Part shown: in pieces, positions 56,089-64,000 of the stretch
Numbering within the stretch: the stretch's first letter is position 1
How the letters are laid out: every line of letters begins with the position of its first letter
DNA from: Candidatus Microbacterium colombiense
Lineage (GTDB): Bacteria > Actinomycetota > Actinomycetes > Actinomycetales > Microbacteriaceae
Length of the DNA stretch: 64,000 nucleotides
Assembly: GCA_029203165.1 (NCBI GenBank)
Contig: CP119308.1
Location: forward strand, 1,488,001 to 1,552,000
Direction of reading: 5' to 3'
Translations under genes and position numbers: made by a program
Notes under the pieces: model-generated
What the model was told of the DNA's origin: nothing
The model's input: only the letters and a program-made list of their open reading frames with translations
The model's database searches: none

Positions 56089-56584
56089 ACGACGCCGCCC
56101 ACTCGGCGACGCGTCGGGAACTCTCCTCGTCCGACAGGTCTTCGACGCGCGTCATGATCGACCACCGCACGCCGAACGGATCGCGGATGCTCGCGTAGCG
56201 GTCGCCGGACACGAAATGCGATGGCGCTTCGCGCACGGTGGATCCTGCGGCGACAGCCTTCTCCACCACCGCATCGACGTCGGAGACGTAGAGCCCCATC
56301 GAATAGCAGTCGTCGTCTCCGGTCGGAGAGGCGACCAGGTGATACTCGGGGTTCGGGTCGCCGAGTTGCAGGATGCCCTGGCCGAAGTCGAGGTCGGCAT
56401 GCGCGACGACCCCGCCGAACTCGGTCACGTCGACCACCCGCGCACCGAACACATCCCGGTAGAACTCGATCGCCGCGGCGGCGCCCGGGATCGCCAGGAA
56501 GGGGGTCAACGACGTCGCGCTGTGCGGTCGTCCATCGGTCGTGTGCTCTCCGGTCACGCCGGTCGTGCGCATCTGTTCGCTCAT
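56057..56584 (-). CDS. VOC/glyoxalase superfamily protein
   Basis: 175 residues with the paired beta-alpha-beta-beta-beta modules of vicinal-oxygen-chelate proteins (LTPFLAIPGAAAAIEFYRDVFGA and ASIRDPFGVRWSI, shown in part). It belongs to the PhnB-like group, whose members often lack one metal ligand. Function unknown. ATG 56584 is preceded by TACCGT at six bases and no ribosome-binding site. Confidence 0.82.
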   Translation of the reverse strand: MSEQMRTTGVTGEHTTDGRPHSATSLTPFLAIPGAAAAIEFYRDVFGARVVDVTEFGGVVAHADLDFGQGILQLGDPNPEYHLVASPTGDDDCYSMGLYVSDVDAVVEKAVAAGSTVREAPSHFVSGDRYASIRDPFGVRWSIMTRVEDLSDEESSRRVAEWAASFSAAPSDSSN

Positions 56585-56590
56585 GCGGCC

Positions 56591-56596
56591 ACGGTA
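56591..56596 (-). promoter_or_regulatory. leaderless -10 box (TACCGT) of the VOC gene
   Basis: TACCGT on the minus strand ends six bases before ATG 56584. Confidence 0.45.
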
Positions 56597-56652
56597 CGGC
56601 GGCGCGGACGGCAGGCGCTTGAAGATCCGCGACAGATGTCGGCGGTGGACTC

Positions 56653-56658
56653 TACGCT
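56653..56658 (+). promoter_or_regulatory. leaderless -10 box (TACGCT) of the AraC gene
   Basis: TACGCT ends six bases before ATG 56665; no ribosome-binding site is visible. Confidence 0.5.
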
Positions 56659-56664
56659 GAGCGC

Positions 56665-57444
56665 ATGGCGATCTCCTCCGGCGGCGTGCTGTACCCGGCT
56701 CGTCTGCCGCAGTTCCATCGGCTGGTGCCCACGGCTGCCGCCGTCGATCTCGTCGCCTGGTTCTGGATCCCCGAGTGGGACATCGAGCCGGGCGCCTCCT
56801 CCCGGCAGGAGATCGTGGGCTATCCGGCTCTCAACCTGGTCGTCGAGCACGGGGCCGTCACGCTCTCGGGCCCCACCACGCGCGCCTCGCACCGCGATCT
56901 GAGCGGACGAGGATGGGCGGTCGGGGCGCTGCTCCGCCCCGCCGGGGTCGCCGCGCTCATCGACGATCCCGCCGCGCTGGTCGACTCGGCCAGAGTTATG
57001 GACGAGCCCCGGTTGGCCGCCGACGTGTCATCCGCGATGACATCGGGCGACGGGCATCGAGAGCGCGCCGTCGACGCGTTCTCGCGATGGATCGGGGAGC
57101 GCGCGGAACCGATCGACGATGCCGCACGTCAGGCGAACGCGCTGGTCGACGTGCTCGGGGGAGAGGGTGCGGCGCTCACATCGACCGAAGCGGCGACGCG
57201 GCTCGCGATGTCGGTGCGGACACTGCAACGCATGGCGCACCGTTATGTCGGGGTCTCGCCCGCCGCGATGATCCGCCGCCGACGGCTCCAGGAGGCCGCC
57301 CAGCAGCTGCGCGACGATCCCGGCACCGACCTGGCGGCGCTCGCCGCGGAACTCGGCTATGCCGATCATGCGCATCTCACGCGCGACTTCCAGGCGGTGC
57401 TGGGAGTGGCCCCTCGCAGCTACCGGTCCGACTTCGGTGAGTGA
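56665..57444 (+). CDS. AraC family transcriptional regulator
   Basis: 259 residues. The C-terminal third holds two helix-turn-helices (LAMSVRTLQRMAHRYVGVSPAAM and LAALAAELGYADHAHLTRDF, shown in part) and ends with the AraC signature AVLGVAPRSYR. The N-terminal domain is of the DUF6597 type with no sugar-cupin features evident. It is divergent from the VOC gene, a possible target. Its stop codon merges into the TGAG microsatellite. Confidence 0.9.
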   Translation: MAISSGGVLYPARLPQFHRLVPTAAAVDLVAWFWIPEWDIEPGASSRQEIVGYPALNLVVEHGAVTLSGPTTRASHRDLSGRGWAVGALLRPAGVAALIDDPAALVDSARVMDEPRLAADVSSAMTSGDGHRERAVDAFSRWIGERAEPIDDAARQANALVDVLGGEGAALTSTEAATRLAMSVRTLQRMAHRYVGVSPAAMIRRRRLQEAAQQLRDDPGTDLAALAAELGYADHAHLTRDFQAVLGVAPRSYRSDFGE

Positions 57445-57445
57445 C

Positions 57446-57477
57446 TGAGTGAGTGAGTGAGTGAGTGAGTGAGTGAG
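57446..57477. repeat. TGAG tetranucleotide microsatellite, eight perfect copies
   Basis: Eight uninterrupted TGAG units lie between the stop of the AraC gene (57444) and the stop of the convergent APC permease gene (57484). A degenerate unit precedes it at the stop codon. Tetranucleotide tracts of this length are rare in high-GC chromosomes and prone to slippage; here slippage would change only the spacer, not the reading frames. Confidence 0.95.
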
Positions 57478-57483
57478 TATGCG

Positions 57484-58716
57484 TCAGCGTCGTGACGCCT
57501 GCACGCGCAGTCGCACCATCCGGTAGCCGATGCCGATCAACACCGCGGTACCGAGAACTGTCGCTGTCGGCGGCAGCGTGTTGACGAGCAGGAGGCAGCC
57601 CAGCGCGCCGAGCACCTGCAGGGCGCGGGGATACCTCCGTGCCGTGCCCTCCTGGCGGAACGCCGCCGCGTTCGCGATCAGGTAGTACAGCAGTACACCG
57701 AATGAGGAGAAGCCGATCGCTCCTCGAAGGTCGACGAACAGCACGATCGTGATCACGAGCACCGCCACGGCGATCTCCGCCCGGCGCGGAACCTGCCAGC
57801 GCTCGTCGACCTTCGCGAAATAACGCGGCACATCGCTCTCACGGGCCATCGCGAGTGTCGTGCGTCCGATGCCCGTGAGCAGCGCGAGTAGTGCTCCGAG
57901 CGACGCCGCGGCCGCGGCGATCCGCACGAGCGGCGCGAGCGGTGCCCACCCGGCTGCGCTCACGAGATCGGCGAGCGGTGCTGCGCTCGCCGTGGCGTCG
58001 GCGCCGAGCGTGAGCACCACGGTGGCGCCGACCAGCGTGTAGACGACGACGGCACCGGTGAGAGCCCACACGATCGCCCGCGGGATGGTCTTCGACGGGT
58101 CGACGACCTCTTCGCCGAGGGTGGCGATGCGCGCGTACCCGGCGAACGCGAAGAAGAGCAGGCCCGCACCCTGCAGCACGCCGTACGCCGTCGCCTCGGG
58201 GAGCGCCACGGGGGTCGCGGTCGACGAGGAGCTCAGGCCGATGGTCACGACGATCGCGAGTCCGAGCAGCGAGCACACGACGAGGATGCGCGTGACGAGC
58301 GCCGTGCGGGTGACGCCCACGCAGTTCACCGCCGCCAGCGCGGCGACCGCGGCGACGGCGACGGCCGGGCGCCACCCCTCGGGGGCGGCGTAGGCGGCGA
58401 AGGTCATGGCCATCGCGGCGCAGCTCGCGATCTTGCCGATCACGAAGCTCCACCCGGCGATGAAGCCCCACCAGGGTCCGATCTCCGCGCGGGCGTAGGC
58501 GTAGGTGCCACCGGCGACGGGATGGGCCGCGGCGAGTTGCGCCGATGCCGTCGCGTTGCAGTACGCCACGATCGCGGCGATGGCGAGAGCGATCAGGATG
58601 CCGCCGCCGGCGACACCGATCGCGGGTCCCCACACGGAGAACACGCCGGCGCCGATCATCGAGCCGAGGCCGATGGCGACGGCGTCTCCGAGGCTCAGAC
58701 GGCGGGCGAGGGGCAT
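57484..58716 (-). CDS. APC superfamily permease
   Basis: 410 residues with about twelve hydrophobic helices. The start LSLGDAVAIGLGSMIGAGVFSVWG is the amino-acid-permease hallmark. Ala-rich loops and the PVAGGTYAYAR segment fit the basic-amino-acid/polyamine/cation group. CACGAT lies six bases before ATG 58716, again hinting at leaderless expression. No linked enzyme is present, so the substrate is open. Confidence 0.88.
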   Translation of the reverse strand: MPLARRLSLGDAVAIGLGSMIGAGVFSVWGPAIGVAGGGILIALAIAAIVAYCNATASAQLAAAHPVAGGTYAYARAEIGPWWGFIAGWSFVIGKIASCAAMAMTFAAYAAPEGWRPAVAVAAVAALAAVNCVGVTRTALVTRILVVCSLLGLAIVVTIGLSSSSTATPVALPEATAYGVLQGAGLLFFAFAGYARIATLGEEVVDPSKTIPRAIVWALTGAVVVYTLVGATVVLTLGADATASAAPLADLVSAAGWAPLAPLVRIAAAAASLGALLALLTGIGRTTLAMARESDVPRYFAKVDERWQVPRRAEIAVAVLVITIVLFVDLRGAIGFSSFGVLLYYLIANAAAFRQEGTARRYPRALQVLGALGCLLLVNTLPPTATVLGTAVLIGIGYRMVRLRVQASRR

Positions 58717-58791
58717 GTCGTCATCGTGGCACGCGCGGGTGAATTCCGAGTGTCGCGGCCGCTCACCCCCGTGACGACCCGTCGGGTGAGG

Positions 58792-59262
58792 TCACTCGCG
58801 CGCAGAGGTGACGCGCTTCTTCTCGCGGATGTACACCTCGCGCCGTACCTTCGCGACGACATCGCCCTCTCGATCGGTGATCACCGTGTCGAACCACTCG
58901 AGCACCTTGGCACCCCCGTGGGCGCGCTCTCGAATGCGCGCGACCTGCTCCTTCGACACCTCGAACTCGGCGGTCAGCACGCCCCGCCCCGGTTTGACGA
59001 ACTCGATCTCTCCCCGCGTATCCCACACCACGTAGTCCCGGCCGAGCTGGTGCATGACCAGCATGAAGAAGTACGGGTCGGTCATGGCCGACATCGACCC
59101 GCCGAACGCGGTCTTGACGTAGTTGCGGGTGATGACGTTGACGTGCAGTTCGACCGTCGCGTGGGTCCAGTCGTCGCGGATCCGACGGATGCGGATGCCG
59201 CTGAACAGATTCGGAGCCCACAGGCTCATGCCGACCGCGAGCCGGCGGGGTGTGATGCGCAT
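58792..59262 (-). CDS. DUF4442 hotdog-fold thioesterase-like protein
   Basis: 156 residues resembling PaaI-type hotdog proteins: KTAFGGSMSAMTDPYF lies in the central helix, and the LTAEFEVSKEQVARIRERA strand follows. DUF4442 members are presumed acyl-CoA thioesterases but lack proven substrates. ATG 59262 was chosen over an earlier in-frame start because homology begins here. Divergent from the GntR operon. Confidence 0.75.
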   Translation of the reverse strand: MRITPRRLAVGMSLWAPNLFSGIRIRRIRDDWTHATVELHVNVITRNYVKTAFGGSMSAMTDPYFFMLVMHQLGRDYVVWDTRGEIEFVKPGRGVLTAEFEVSKEQVARIRERAHGGAKVLEWFDTVITDREGDVVAKVRREVYIREKKRVTSARE

Positions 59263-59310
59263 GGCGCCAGTGTGGCCGAACGGTGCGCACGCACCAAGAC
59301 GGCTGGAGGG

Positions 59311-59340
59311 TTGCGCCAATTGTTCTAGTTCTCCTAGAAT
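59311..59340 (+). promoter_or_regulatory. promoter and operator of the GntR-DUF1648-CPBP operon
   Basis: TTGCGC (59311-59316), an 18-base spacer and TAGAAT (59335-59340) form a good promoter. The perfect inverted repeat TTCTAG-N5-CTAGAA (59323-59339) covers the spacer and most of the -10 box, so a bound repressor would block polymerase. Autoregulation by the adjacent GntR protein is likely. Confidence 0.7.
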
Positions 59341-59362
59341 TTACTCGACAAGAGAGGTTCGA

Positions 59363-59713
59363 ATGCTGATCAAGGTCGACATGAGCAGCGGGTCGCCGTT
59401 GTACGAGCAGGTCGCAGCATCCGTGCGTGCGGACCTCGTCGCCGGGCGCGTGTCGCCGGGTGACCGCCTCCCCGCCGCACGCGAACTCGCCGAGGCGCTG
59501 GAGATCAATCTGCACACCGTTCTCCGTGCGTATCAGCAGCTCCGCGGCGAGGGTCTCGTCGATCTGCGGCGGGGGAGGGGAGCCGTGATCTCAGCGGCCG
59601 CCGAGCCGCTGGCCGAACTGTCGCACGACATCAGCGCACTCGTCGCGCGCGCCTCCGCTCTCGGACTCTCACCCGCCACCCTGGCCGCCCTCATCAAGGA
59701 GACCGCAGTATGA
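59363..59713 (+). CDS. GntR family regulator, YtrA/YhcF type
   Basis: 116 residues: a winged helix (SPLYEQVAASVRADLVAG, then LPAARELAEALEINLHTVLRAY in part) with only a short C-terminal dimerisation tail, as in the YtrA subfamily. AGAGAGG precedes ATG 59363. It overlaps the DUF1648 gene by ATGA. YtrA-type proteins repress their own membrane-protein operons, often in response to cell-envelope stress; the signal here is unknown. Confidence 0.92.
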   Translation: MLIKVDMSSGSPLYEQVAASVRADLVAGRVSPGDRLPAARELAEALEINLHTVLRAYQQLRGEGLVDLRRGRGAVISAAAEPLAELSHDISALVARASALGLSPATLAALIKETAV

Positions 59714-60732
59714 ATGCCGACATCCGCCGAGCCCGCCGCGCCTTCTGGTGGGTGGGTGTGATCATCCCCCTGTCGCTGATCGCCCTGACGACGATCGTGA
59801 TCCTGGTGTGGCTTCCGACGATCCCCGATCCGTCGGCCATCCACTGGGGCACCGACGGGGTCGACGGGTTCGGCCCGCGTTGGATGCACCTCGTCCTGCT
59901 GATCGGCATCGGCGGCGGCATGGTCCTGCTGTTCTCCGTCATCGCGCTCGCCGCTCACCGGCTTCCCAAGAGTGACGGCACCCCGCCGGTCTCGGGGGCC
60001 CGATGGTCGGCGACCTCGCGATTCCTCGGTGCCGCGAACCTGGGAACCTCGGCGATGATGTCCTTCCTCGCGCTGGTCACCGTGGGCGTGCAGAGGGGGC
60101 TCGCGGATGCGGCGGATGCGCCCGACGTCACGCCGTGGGTGCTCCTCGCGCTCGTGGCGATGGTGGGAATCGGGATCGGCGGCTGGTTCCTCCAGCCTTC
60201 GATCGCTCCGATCGAGTCCGAATCCGCCGGTGGTGCGGCCCCGATGCCGCTGGCACCCGGCGAACGCGTGGTGTGGATCAAGACGGTGTCGATCGCGCCG
60301 GCGGGACAGGTCGTCCTCGCGATCGGTGTCTTCGTGACCATCGCCCTCAGCGTTCTCCTTCTGGCGCAGGGGATACCGGCCTGGTGGATCACCGGTGCCG
60401 TGTCCCTGCTTCTCCTGGCTGCGGTGGTGACCACCCTGACATTCAGGGTGAAGGCGAGCGCCGCGGGCCTCGAGGTGCGCTCCGCGGTCGGGTGGCCTCG
60501 CATCCGGATCCCGGCGAGCGACATCGGCAGCGTTCGCGCCGTCGACATCGATCCGTTCGGAGAGTTCGGGGGCTGGGGGTATCGCATCAGCACCGACGGC
60601 CGGCGCGGTGTCGTCCTGCGCGGTGGGCCGGCGATCGAGGTGACGCGCACCGACGGGCGCCGCTTCGTGGTGACCGTCGACGACGCACAGACGGCGGCGG
60701 CGGTTCTCGCGACCGCCCGGAAGGAAGGTTGA
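59710..60732 (+). CDS. DUF1648 domain membrane protein
   Basis: 340 residues with about six membrane helices. The N-terminal DUF1648 motif appears as LPTIPDPSAIHWGTDGVDGFG. The C-terminal third is soluble and rich in beta strands, with a PH-like look (VDIDPFGEFGGWGYRIS, shown in part). It is translated with the GntR repressor (ATGA overlap), a common pairing in Gram-positives. Function unknown. Confidence 0.82.
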   Translation: MNADIRRARRAFWWVGVIIPLSLIALTTIVILVWLPTIPDPSAIHWGTDGVDGFGPRWMHLVLLIGIGGGMVLLFSVIALAAHRLPKSDGTPPVSGARWSATSRFLGAANLGTSAMMSFLALVTVGVQRGLADAADAPDVTPWVLLALVAMVGIGIGGWFLQPSIAPIESESAGGAAPMPLAPGERVVWIKTVSIAPAGQVVLAIGVFVTIALSVLLLAQGIPAWWITGAVSLLLLAAVVTTLTFRVKASAAGLEVRSAVGWPRIRIPASDIGSVRAVDIDPFGEFGGWGYRISTDGRRGVVLRGGPAIEVTRTDGRRFVVTVDDAQTAAAVLATARKEG

Positions 60733-60735
60733 CCG

Positions 60736-61689
60736 ATGAACGTCTTTCCTGCGAGCACCTCTCGCCGCGTGGCCTGGGCCGCGGTGATCACCTACACGAT
60801 CATCGCGTGCGGGCTCGCCTGGCTCGTCGCGCTGCCCCTGTGGCTTGGCGACGGTCTGGCCGAACCGCTGTCATGGCTGCTGCTGCCTGTGATGATGTTC
60901 ACTCCCGCGATCGCGGCGCTCGTCGTCATGTTCACGATGGGGCGCCCCGCCCGCGGCGAACGCGCACGCGTCCTCGGACTGTGGCCGCTGCGGCCCGCCC
61001 GGCGCGTCGTGTGGCTGATGGTGCTCGGATGGCTGGCTCCTCCCGTGATCGTTGGCCTCAGCGTCCTGCTCTCGTCCGCCCTCGGGTTCGTGCAGCTGGA
61101 CCTCACGTTCTCCGGATTCGCGGCCGAGATCGAGAAGGCGCTCCCGGCGGGAGTGCCGCTCCCGCCGATCGGTGTCATCGTGTTCGCGCAGATCGCGATG
61201 ATCCCGGTGGGTGCTCTCGTCAACAGCCTCCTCGCCTTCGGTGAGGAACTCGGCTGGCGGGGGTGGCTGCTGCCGGCTCTGCGTCCGCTCGGCACGTGGC
61301 CCGCGCTGCTGCTCACCGGCGTCATCTGGGGCTTCTGGCACAGCCCGGTGATCCTGCTCGGCTACAACTTCGGTCGCACCGACGTCACCGGAGTGCTCTT
61401 CATGATCGGCGGATGCATCGCGTGGGGTGTGCTGCTCGGATGGCTGCGTCTGCGCTCCGCCTCGGTGTGGCCCGCGGTGATCGCGCACGGCTCACTCAAC
61501 GCCGCCGGCGGACTCATCGTCATCTTCGCGGCCACGCAGCCCGATCTCGCGCTGGCCGGTCCGCTCGGCGTCGCGGGATGGATCGTCGCGGCGATCCTCG
61601 TCGTCCTACTGCTGGCCACGGGCCAGTTCCGCCGGCAGCCCGAACTCGCGGGCGCGCCGGTCCGCCTGCTCTCCGCGCCGCGTCCCTGA
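60736..61689 (+). CDS. CPBP family intramembrane metalloprotease-like protein
   Basis: 317 residues with about eight membrane helices. The Abi/CPBP motifs are present: EELGWRGWLLP (EExxxR), FWHSPVILLGY (FxxxH-like) and HGSLNAAGG. Such proteins are Rce1-related proteases or immunity proteins. Begins four bases after the DUF1648 stop, so it completes the GntR-controlled operon. Confidence 0.9.
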   Translation: MNVFPASTSRRVAWAAVITYTIIACGLAWLVALPLWLGDGLAEPLSWLLLPVMMFTPAIAALVVMFTMGRPARGERARVLGLWPLRPARRVVWLMVLGWLAPPVIVGLSVLLSSALGFVQLDLTFSGFAAEIEKALPAGVPLPPIGVIVFAQIAMIPVGALVNSLLAFGEELGWRGWLLPALRPLGTWPALLLTGVIWGFWHSPVILLGYNFGRTDVTGVLFMIGGCIAWGVLLGWLRLRSASVWPAVIAHGSLNAAGGLIVIFAATQPDLALAGPLGVAGWIVAAILVVLLLATGQFRRQPELAGAPVRLLSAPRP

Positions 61690-61747
61690 CCGCGCGGCAT
61701 GAGGGGCACCCCTTGACGCCCCTCATGCCGCGGGGTTGGCTGATCCC

Positions 61748-62407
61748 ATGAAATCCACTCCCGAGGCATGGTCCGCTGCCGACGCGTATCTCTCCGATGT
61801 CCTGGTCGGCCACGACCCCGCGTTGGAGGCTGCTCTCGACGCGCAGCACGCGGCGGGACTCCCGTCGATCGAGGTCGCCCCCGTCGGCGGGAAGCTCCTG
61901 AACCTCCTCGCGCGCATGAGCGGTGCCCGCCGGGTGCTCGAGATCGGCACGCTGGGCGGCTATTCGACGATCTGGCTCGCACGTGCGGTGGGGCCGGAGG
62001 GGCGCGTCGTCACGATCGAGGCCGAGGCTGACAACGCGGCGGTCGCGCGGGCGAGCATCGATGCCGCCGGTGTCGGCGAGCGCGTCGACATCCGCATCGG
62101 CCGCGGCGCCGACGTGCTCCCGACACTGGTCGGCGGCTTCGACCTGGTGTTCATCGACGCCGACAAGGAATCCAACACCGTGTACCTCGATTGGGCCGCG
62201 AGGCTCGGGCACCCTGGCACGGTGATCGTGCTCGACAACATCGGTCGCGAGGGGGAGATCGTGCGCGACGATTCCACGGATTCCAAGGTGACCGGAACCC
62301 GCGCAGGCCTGAGCATGCTGGGCGACGATCCGCGCTTCGACGCCACGGCGCTGCAGACGGTCGGTGTGAAGGGGTGGGACGGCGTGGCGATCGCGCTCGT
62401 CGTCTAG
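61748..62407 (+). CDS. SAM-dependent O-methyltransferase
   Basis: 219 residues, caffeoyl-CoA/catechol O-methyltransferase-like. VLEIGTLGGYSTIWLARAV is SAM-binding motif I, FDLVFIDADKESNTVYLDW carries the metal-binding Asp, and VLDNIGREGE the second metal site. An in-frame TTG at 61736 is an alternative start. The methyl acceptor is unknown. Confidence 0.88.
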   Translation: MKSTPEAWSAADAYLSDVLVGHDPALEAALDAQHAAGLPSIEVAPVGGKLLNLLARMSGARRVLEIGTLGGYSTIWLARAVGPEGRVVTIEAEADNAAVARASIDAAGVGERVDIRIGRGADVLPTLVGGFDLVFIDADKESNTVYLDWAARLGHPGTVIVLDNIGREGEIVRDDSTDSKVTGTRAGLSMLGDDPRFDATALQTVGVKGWDGVAIALVV

Positions 62408-62444
62408 GCGCGCAGATGACTCGGGGCGCACCGGCCCGGCGGGC

Positions 62445-62450
62445 TAGACT
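62445..62450 (+). promoter_or_regulatory. candidate -10 box of eno
   Basis: TAGACT lies about 55 bases before the eno start; no clear -35 box is seen at the usual distance. Confidence 0.35.
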
Positions 62451-62505
62451 GGGCGCGGATCGACGACGCTCCACACCACGTTTTCCCTGAGCAAGGAGCA
62501 CATCA

Positions 62506-63786
62506 GTGGCACTGATCGAGGCTGTAGGCGCACGCGAGATTCTGGACTCGCGCGGTAACCCGACCGTTGAGGTGGAGGTGCTCCTCGACGACGGCATCGT
62601 CCAGCGGGCGGCCGTCCCGTCCGGCGCATCGACGGGCGCCTTCGAGGCGTACGAGCTGCGTGACGGCGACAAGAGCCGTTACGGCGGAAAGGGCGTGCTG
62701 AAGGCCGTCGAGGCCATCATCGACGAGCTCGGCCCGGCGCTCGAGGGCGTGGAGGCCAGCGAGCAGCGCATCGTCGACGAGATCCTCAACGAGGTCGACG
62801 GCACCGAGAACAAGAAGCGCGTCGGCGCGAACGCGATCCTCGGCGTCAGCCTCGCGGTCGCCAAGGCCGCCGCCGACTCCGCCGACCTGCCGCTGTTCCG
62901 CTACCTCGGTGGCCCGAACGCGCACGTGCTGCCCGTCCCGCTGTTCAACGTCATCAACGGTGGCGAGCACGCCGACAACGGCATCGACATGCAGGAGTTC
63001 TTCCTCGCGCCGGTCGGCGCCGAGACGTACTCCGAGGCGCTGCGCTGGGGCGTCGAGACGTACCATGTGCTGCGTTCCGAGCTGAAGGCCGCCGGCTACG
63101 CGACCGGCCTCGGCGACGAGGGCGGCTTCGCTCCCGACCTGCCCAGCAACCGCGAGGGCCTCGACTTCCTGGTCAAGGCGATCGAGAAGGCCGGCTTCAC
63201 GCCCGGCACCGACATCGCCCTCGGCCTCGACGTCGCCGCCACCGAGTTCTTCAAGGACGGCGTCTACCGCCTCGACAACAAGGACTGGGACGCCGCCGCG
63301 CTCACCGAGTACTACGTCGGGCTGGTCAACGACTTCCCGATCGTCACGATCGAGGACGCACTGGCCGAGGACGACTGGGACAGCTGGAAGCACCTCACCG
63401 ATGCGCTCGGCTCCAAGGTCCAGCTCGTCGGCGACGACCTGTTCGTCACCAACCCGCAGCGTCTGGCCGAGGGCATCAAGCGCGGCGTCGCGAACTCGCT
63501 CCTGGTGAAGGTCAACCAGATCGGCACGCTCACCGAGACGTTCGACGCGGTCAGCCTCGCGCAGCGCTCGGGCTACACGGCCATGCTCTCGCACCGCTCC
63601 GGTGAGACCGAGGACACCACGATCGCCGACCTCGCCGTCGCGACCAACGCGGGTCAGATCAAGGCGGGTGCGCCTGCTCGCAGCGAGCGCGTCGCGAAGT
63701 ACAATCAGCTTCTGCGCATCGAGGAAGAGCTCGGCGATGCCGCGGTCTTCGCCGGTCGTTCGGCGTTCCCGCGCTCGCAGGCCTGA
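62506..63786 (+). CDS. eno: enolase
   Basis: 426 residues, standard length. It dehydrates 2-phosphoglycerate to PEP in glycolysis. The start ARE-ILDSRGNPTVEVEV, the catalytic region GDEGGFAPDL, the metal Asp/Glu residues in TIEDALAEDDWD and the lysine in VKVNQIGTLTET are intact, followed by SHRSGETEDT. GTG 62506 has AAGGAG eight bases upstream. Followed after 52 bases by an FtsB-like gene, the usual actinobacterial order. Confidence 0.98.
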   Translation: MALIEAVGAREILDSRGNPTVEVEVLLDDGIVQRAAVPSGASTGAFEAYELRDGDKSRYGGKGVLKAVEAIIDELGPALEGVEASEQRIVDEILNEVDGTENKKRVGANAILGVSLAVAKAAADSADLPLFRYLGGPNAHVLPVPLFNVINGGEHADNGIDMQEFFLAPVGAETYSEALRWGVETYHVLRSELKAAGYATGLGDEGGFAPDLPSNREGLDFLVKAIEKAGFTPGTDIALGLDVAATEFFKDGVYRLDNKDWDAAALTEYYVGLVNDFPIVTIEDALAEDDWDSWKHLTDALGSKVQLVGDDLFVTNPQRLAEGIKRGVANSLLVKVNQIGTLTETFDAVSLAQRSGYTAMLSHRSGETEDTTIADLAVATNAGQIKAGAPARSERVAKYNQLLRIEEELGDAAVFAGRSAFPRSQA

Positions 63787-63838
63787 ACGCAGCTGAGACA
63801 GTATCCGCCGCACTGTGCGGCATGACGGAGGAGGAGCC

Positions 63839-64000
63839 GTGGCACGACGACCGGCTCCTCCTTCGGCGTCTCCGCGCCCGGAGAGCATCGCGCGGCGCCG
63901 ACGCAGAAGCTCCGGCCCCGCCGGAGCACGCGTGCCCGGCGGGGGAGATGCTCCGCGCGTCGATGTGCGCGAGTGGGCGTCCGGCATCCGCCTGTCGGCG
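63839..64000 (+). CDS. FtsB/DivIC-like septum formation initiator protein, truncated by window edge
   Basis: 54 codons from GTG 63839, with GGAGGAGGAG upstream, run to the end of the window. The visible part is an Arg/Pro/Ser-rich cytoplasmic tail ending REWASGIRLSA, where the first membrane helix should begin. Position directly after eno is the conserved place of FtsB-like cell-division proteins in actinobacteria. Only the N-terminus is seen, so the call rests mainly on context. Confidence 0.65.
   Translation, partial: MARRPAPPSASPRPESIARRRRRSSGPAGARVPGGGDAPRVDVREWASGIRLSA

Overview
The window looks like chromosomal DNA of a high-GC Gram-positive actinobacterium, most likely a Microbacterium-type member of the Microbacteriaceae. 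Supporting signs are the GC-rich codon use, the frequent GTG and TTG starts, many ATGA/GTGA/TGATG gene overlaps, TANNNT boxes sitting six bases before start codons (leaderless genes), a GTP-type PEP carboxykinase beside a RamB/ScfR-like regulator, and an eno to FtsB-like gene order at the right edge. The genus is an inference from family resemblance. Coding density is very high. No gene-free stretch exceeds 300 bases, and I see no tRNA, rRNA, insertion sequence, prophage or CRISPR array.

Layout: 1-6303 holds a serine carboxypeptidase, a ScfR/RamB-type regulator divergent from pckG, and a DUF4232 membrane protein. 6308-10011 holds an ABC exporter, a 68-residue helix-turn-helix protein with two strong palindromes in front of it, and an MHS-family transporter. 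10090-16312 is a galactoside uptake and hydrolysis locus (GH35 beta-galactosidase, solute-binding lipoprotein, two permeases) with a divergent LacI regulator and duplicated operator-like sites between them.

16322-27523 is the most unusual part: an IclR regulator divergent from ten tightly coupled genes. These encode an osmoprotectant-type ABC importer, a formaldehyde-activating-enzyme (Fae) homologue, a beta-hydroxyacid dehydrogenase, an aldehyde dehydrogenase, a KduD-like short-chain dehydrogenase, an AGPS-like flavoenzyme and an FGGY sugar kinase. It reads as one catabolic operon for an unidentified, possibly quaternary-ammonium-containing substrate.

27656-32608 carries a small membrane protein, the riboflavin operon ribD-ribE-ribBA-ribH behind an FMN riboswitch, and an Fpg/Nei glycosylase. 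32654-38045 is a second uncharacterised catabolic cluster: TetR divergent from an SDR, a saccharopine-dehydrogenase-like protein, an acyl-CoA ligase and a thiolase, with tandem operators. 38058-47561 carries a GNAT acetyltransferase, mfd, a left-handed beta-helix protein, a 988-residue kinase/aminotransferase fusion and an amino-acid permease. 47651-51953 holds gdhA and ppc, which with pckG and eno cover the PEP-oxaloacetate and glutamate nodes.

51953-64000 carries nhaA, mazG, a hisS-type gene, an SGNH hydrolase, a VOC protein, an AraC regulator, an eight-copy TGAG microsatellite, an APC permease, a DUF4442 protein, a GntR-DUF1648-CPBP operon with a clear operator, an O-methyltransferase, eno and the start of an FtsB-like gene cut by the window edge.
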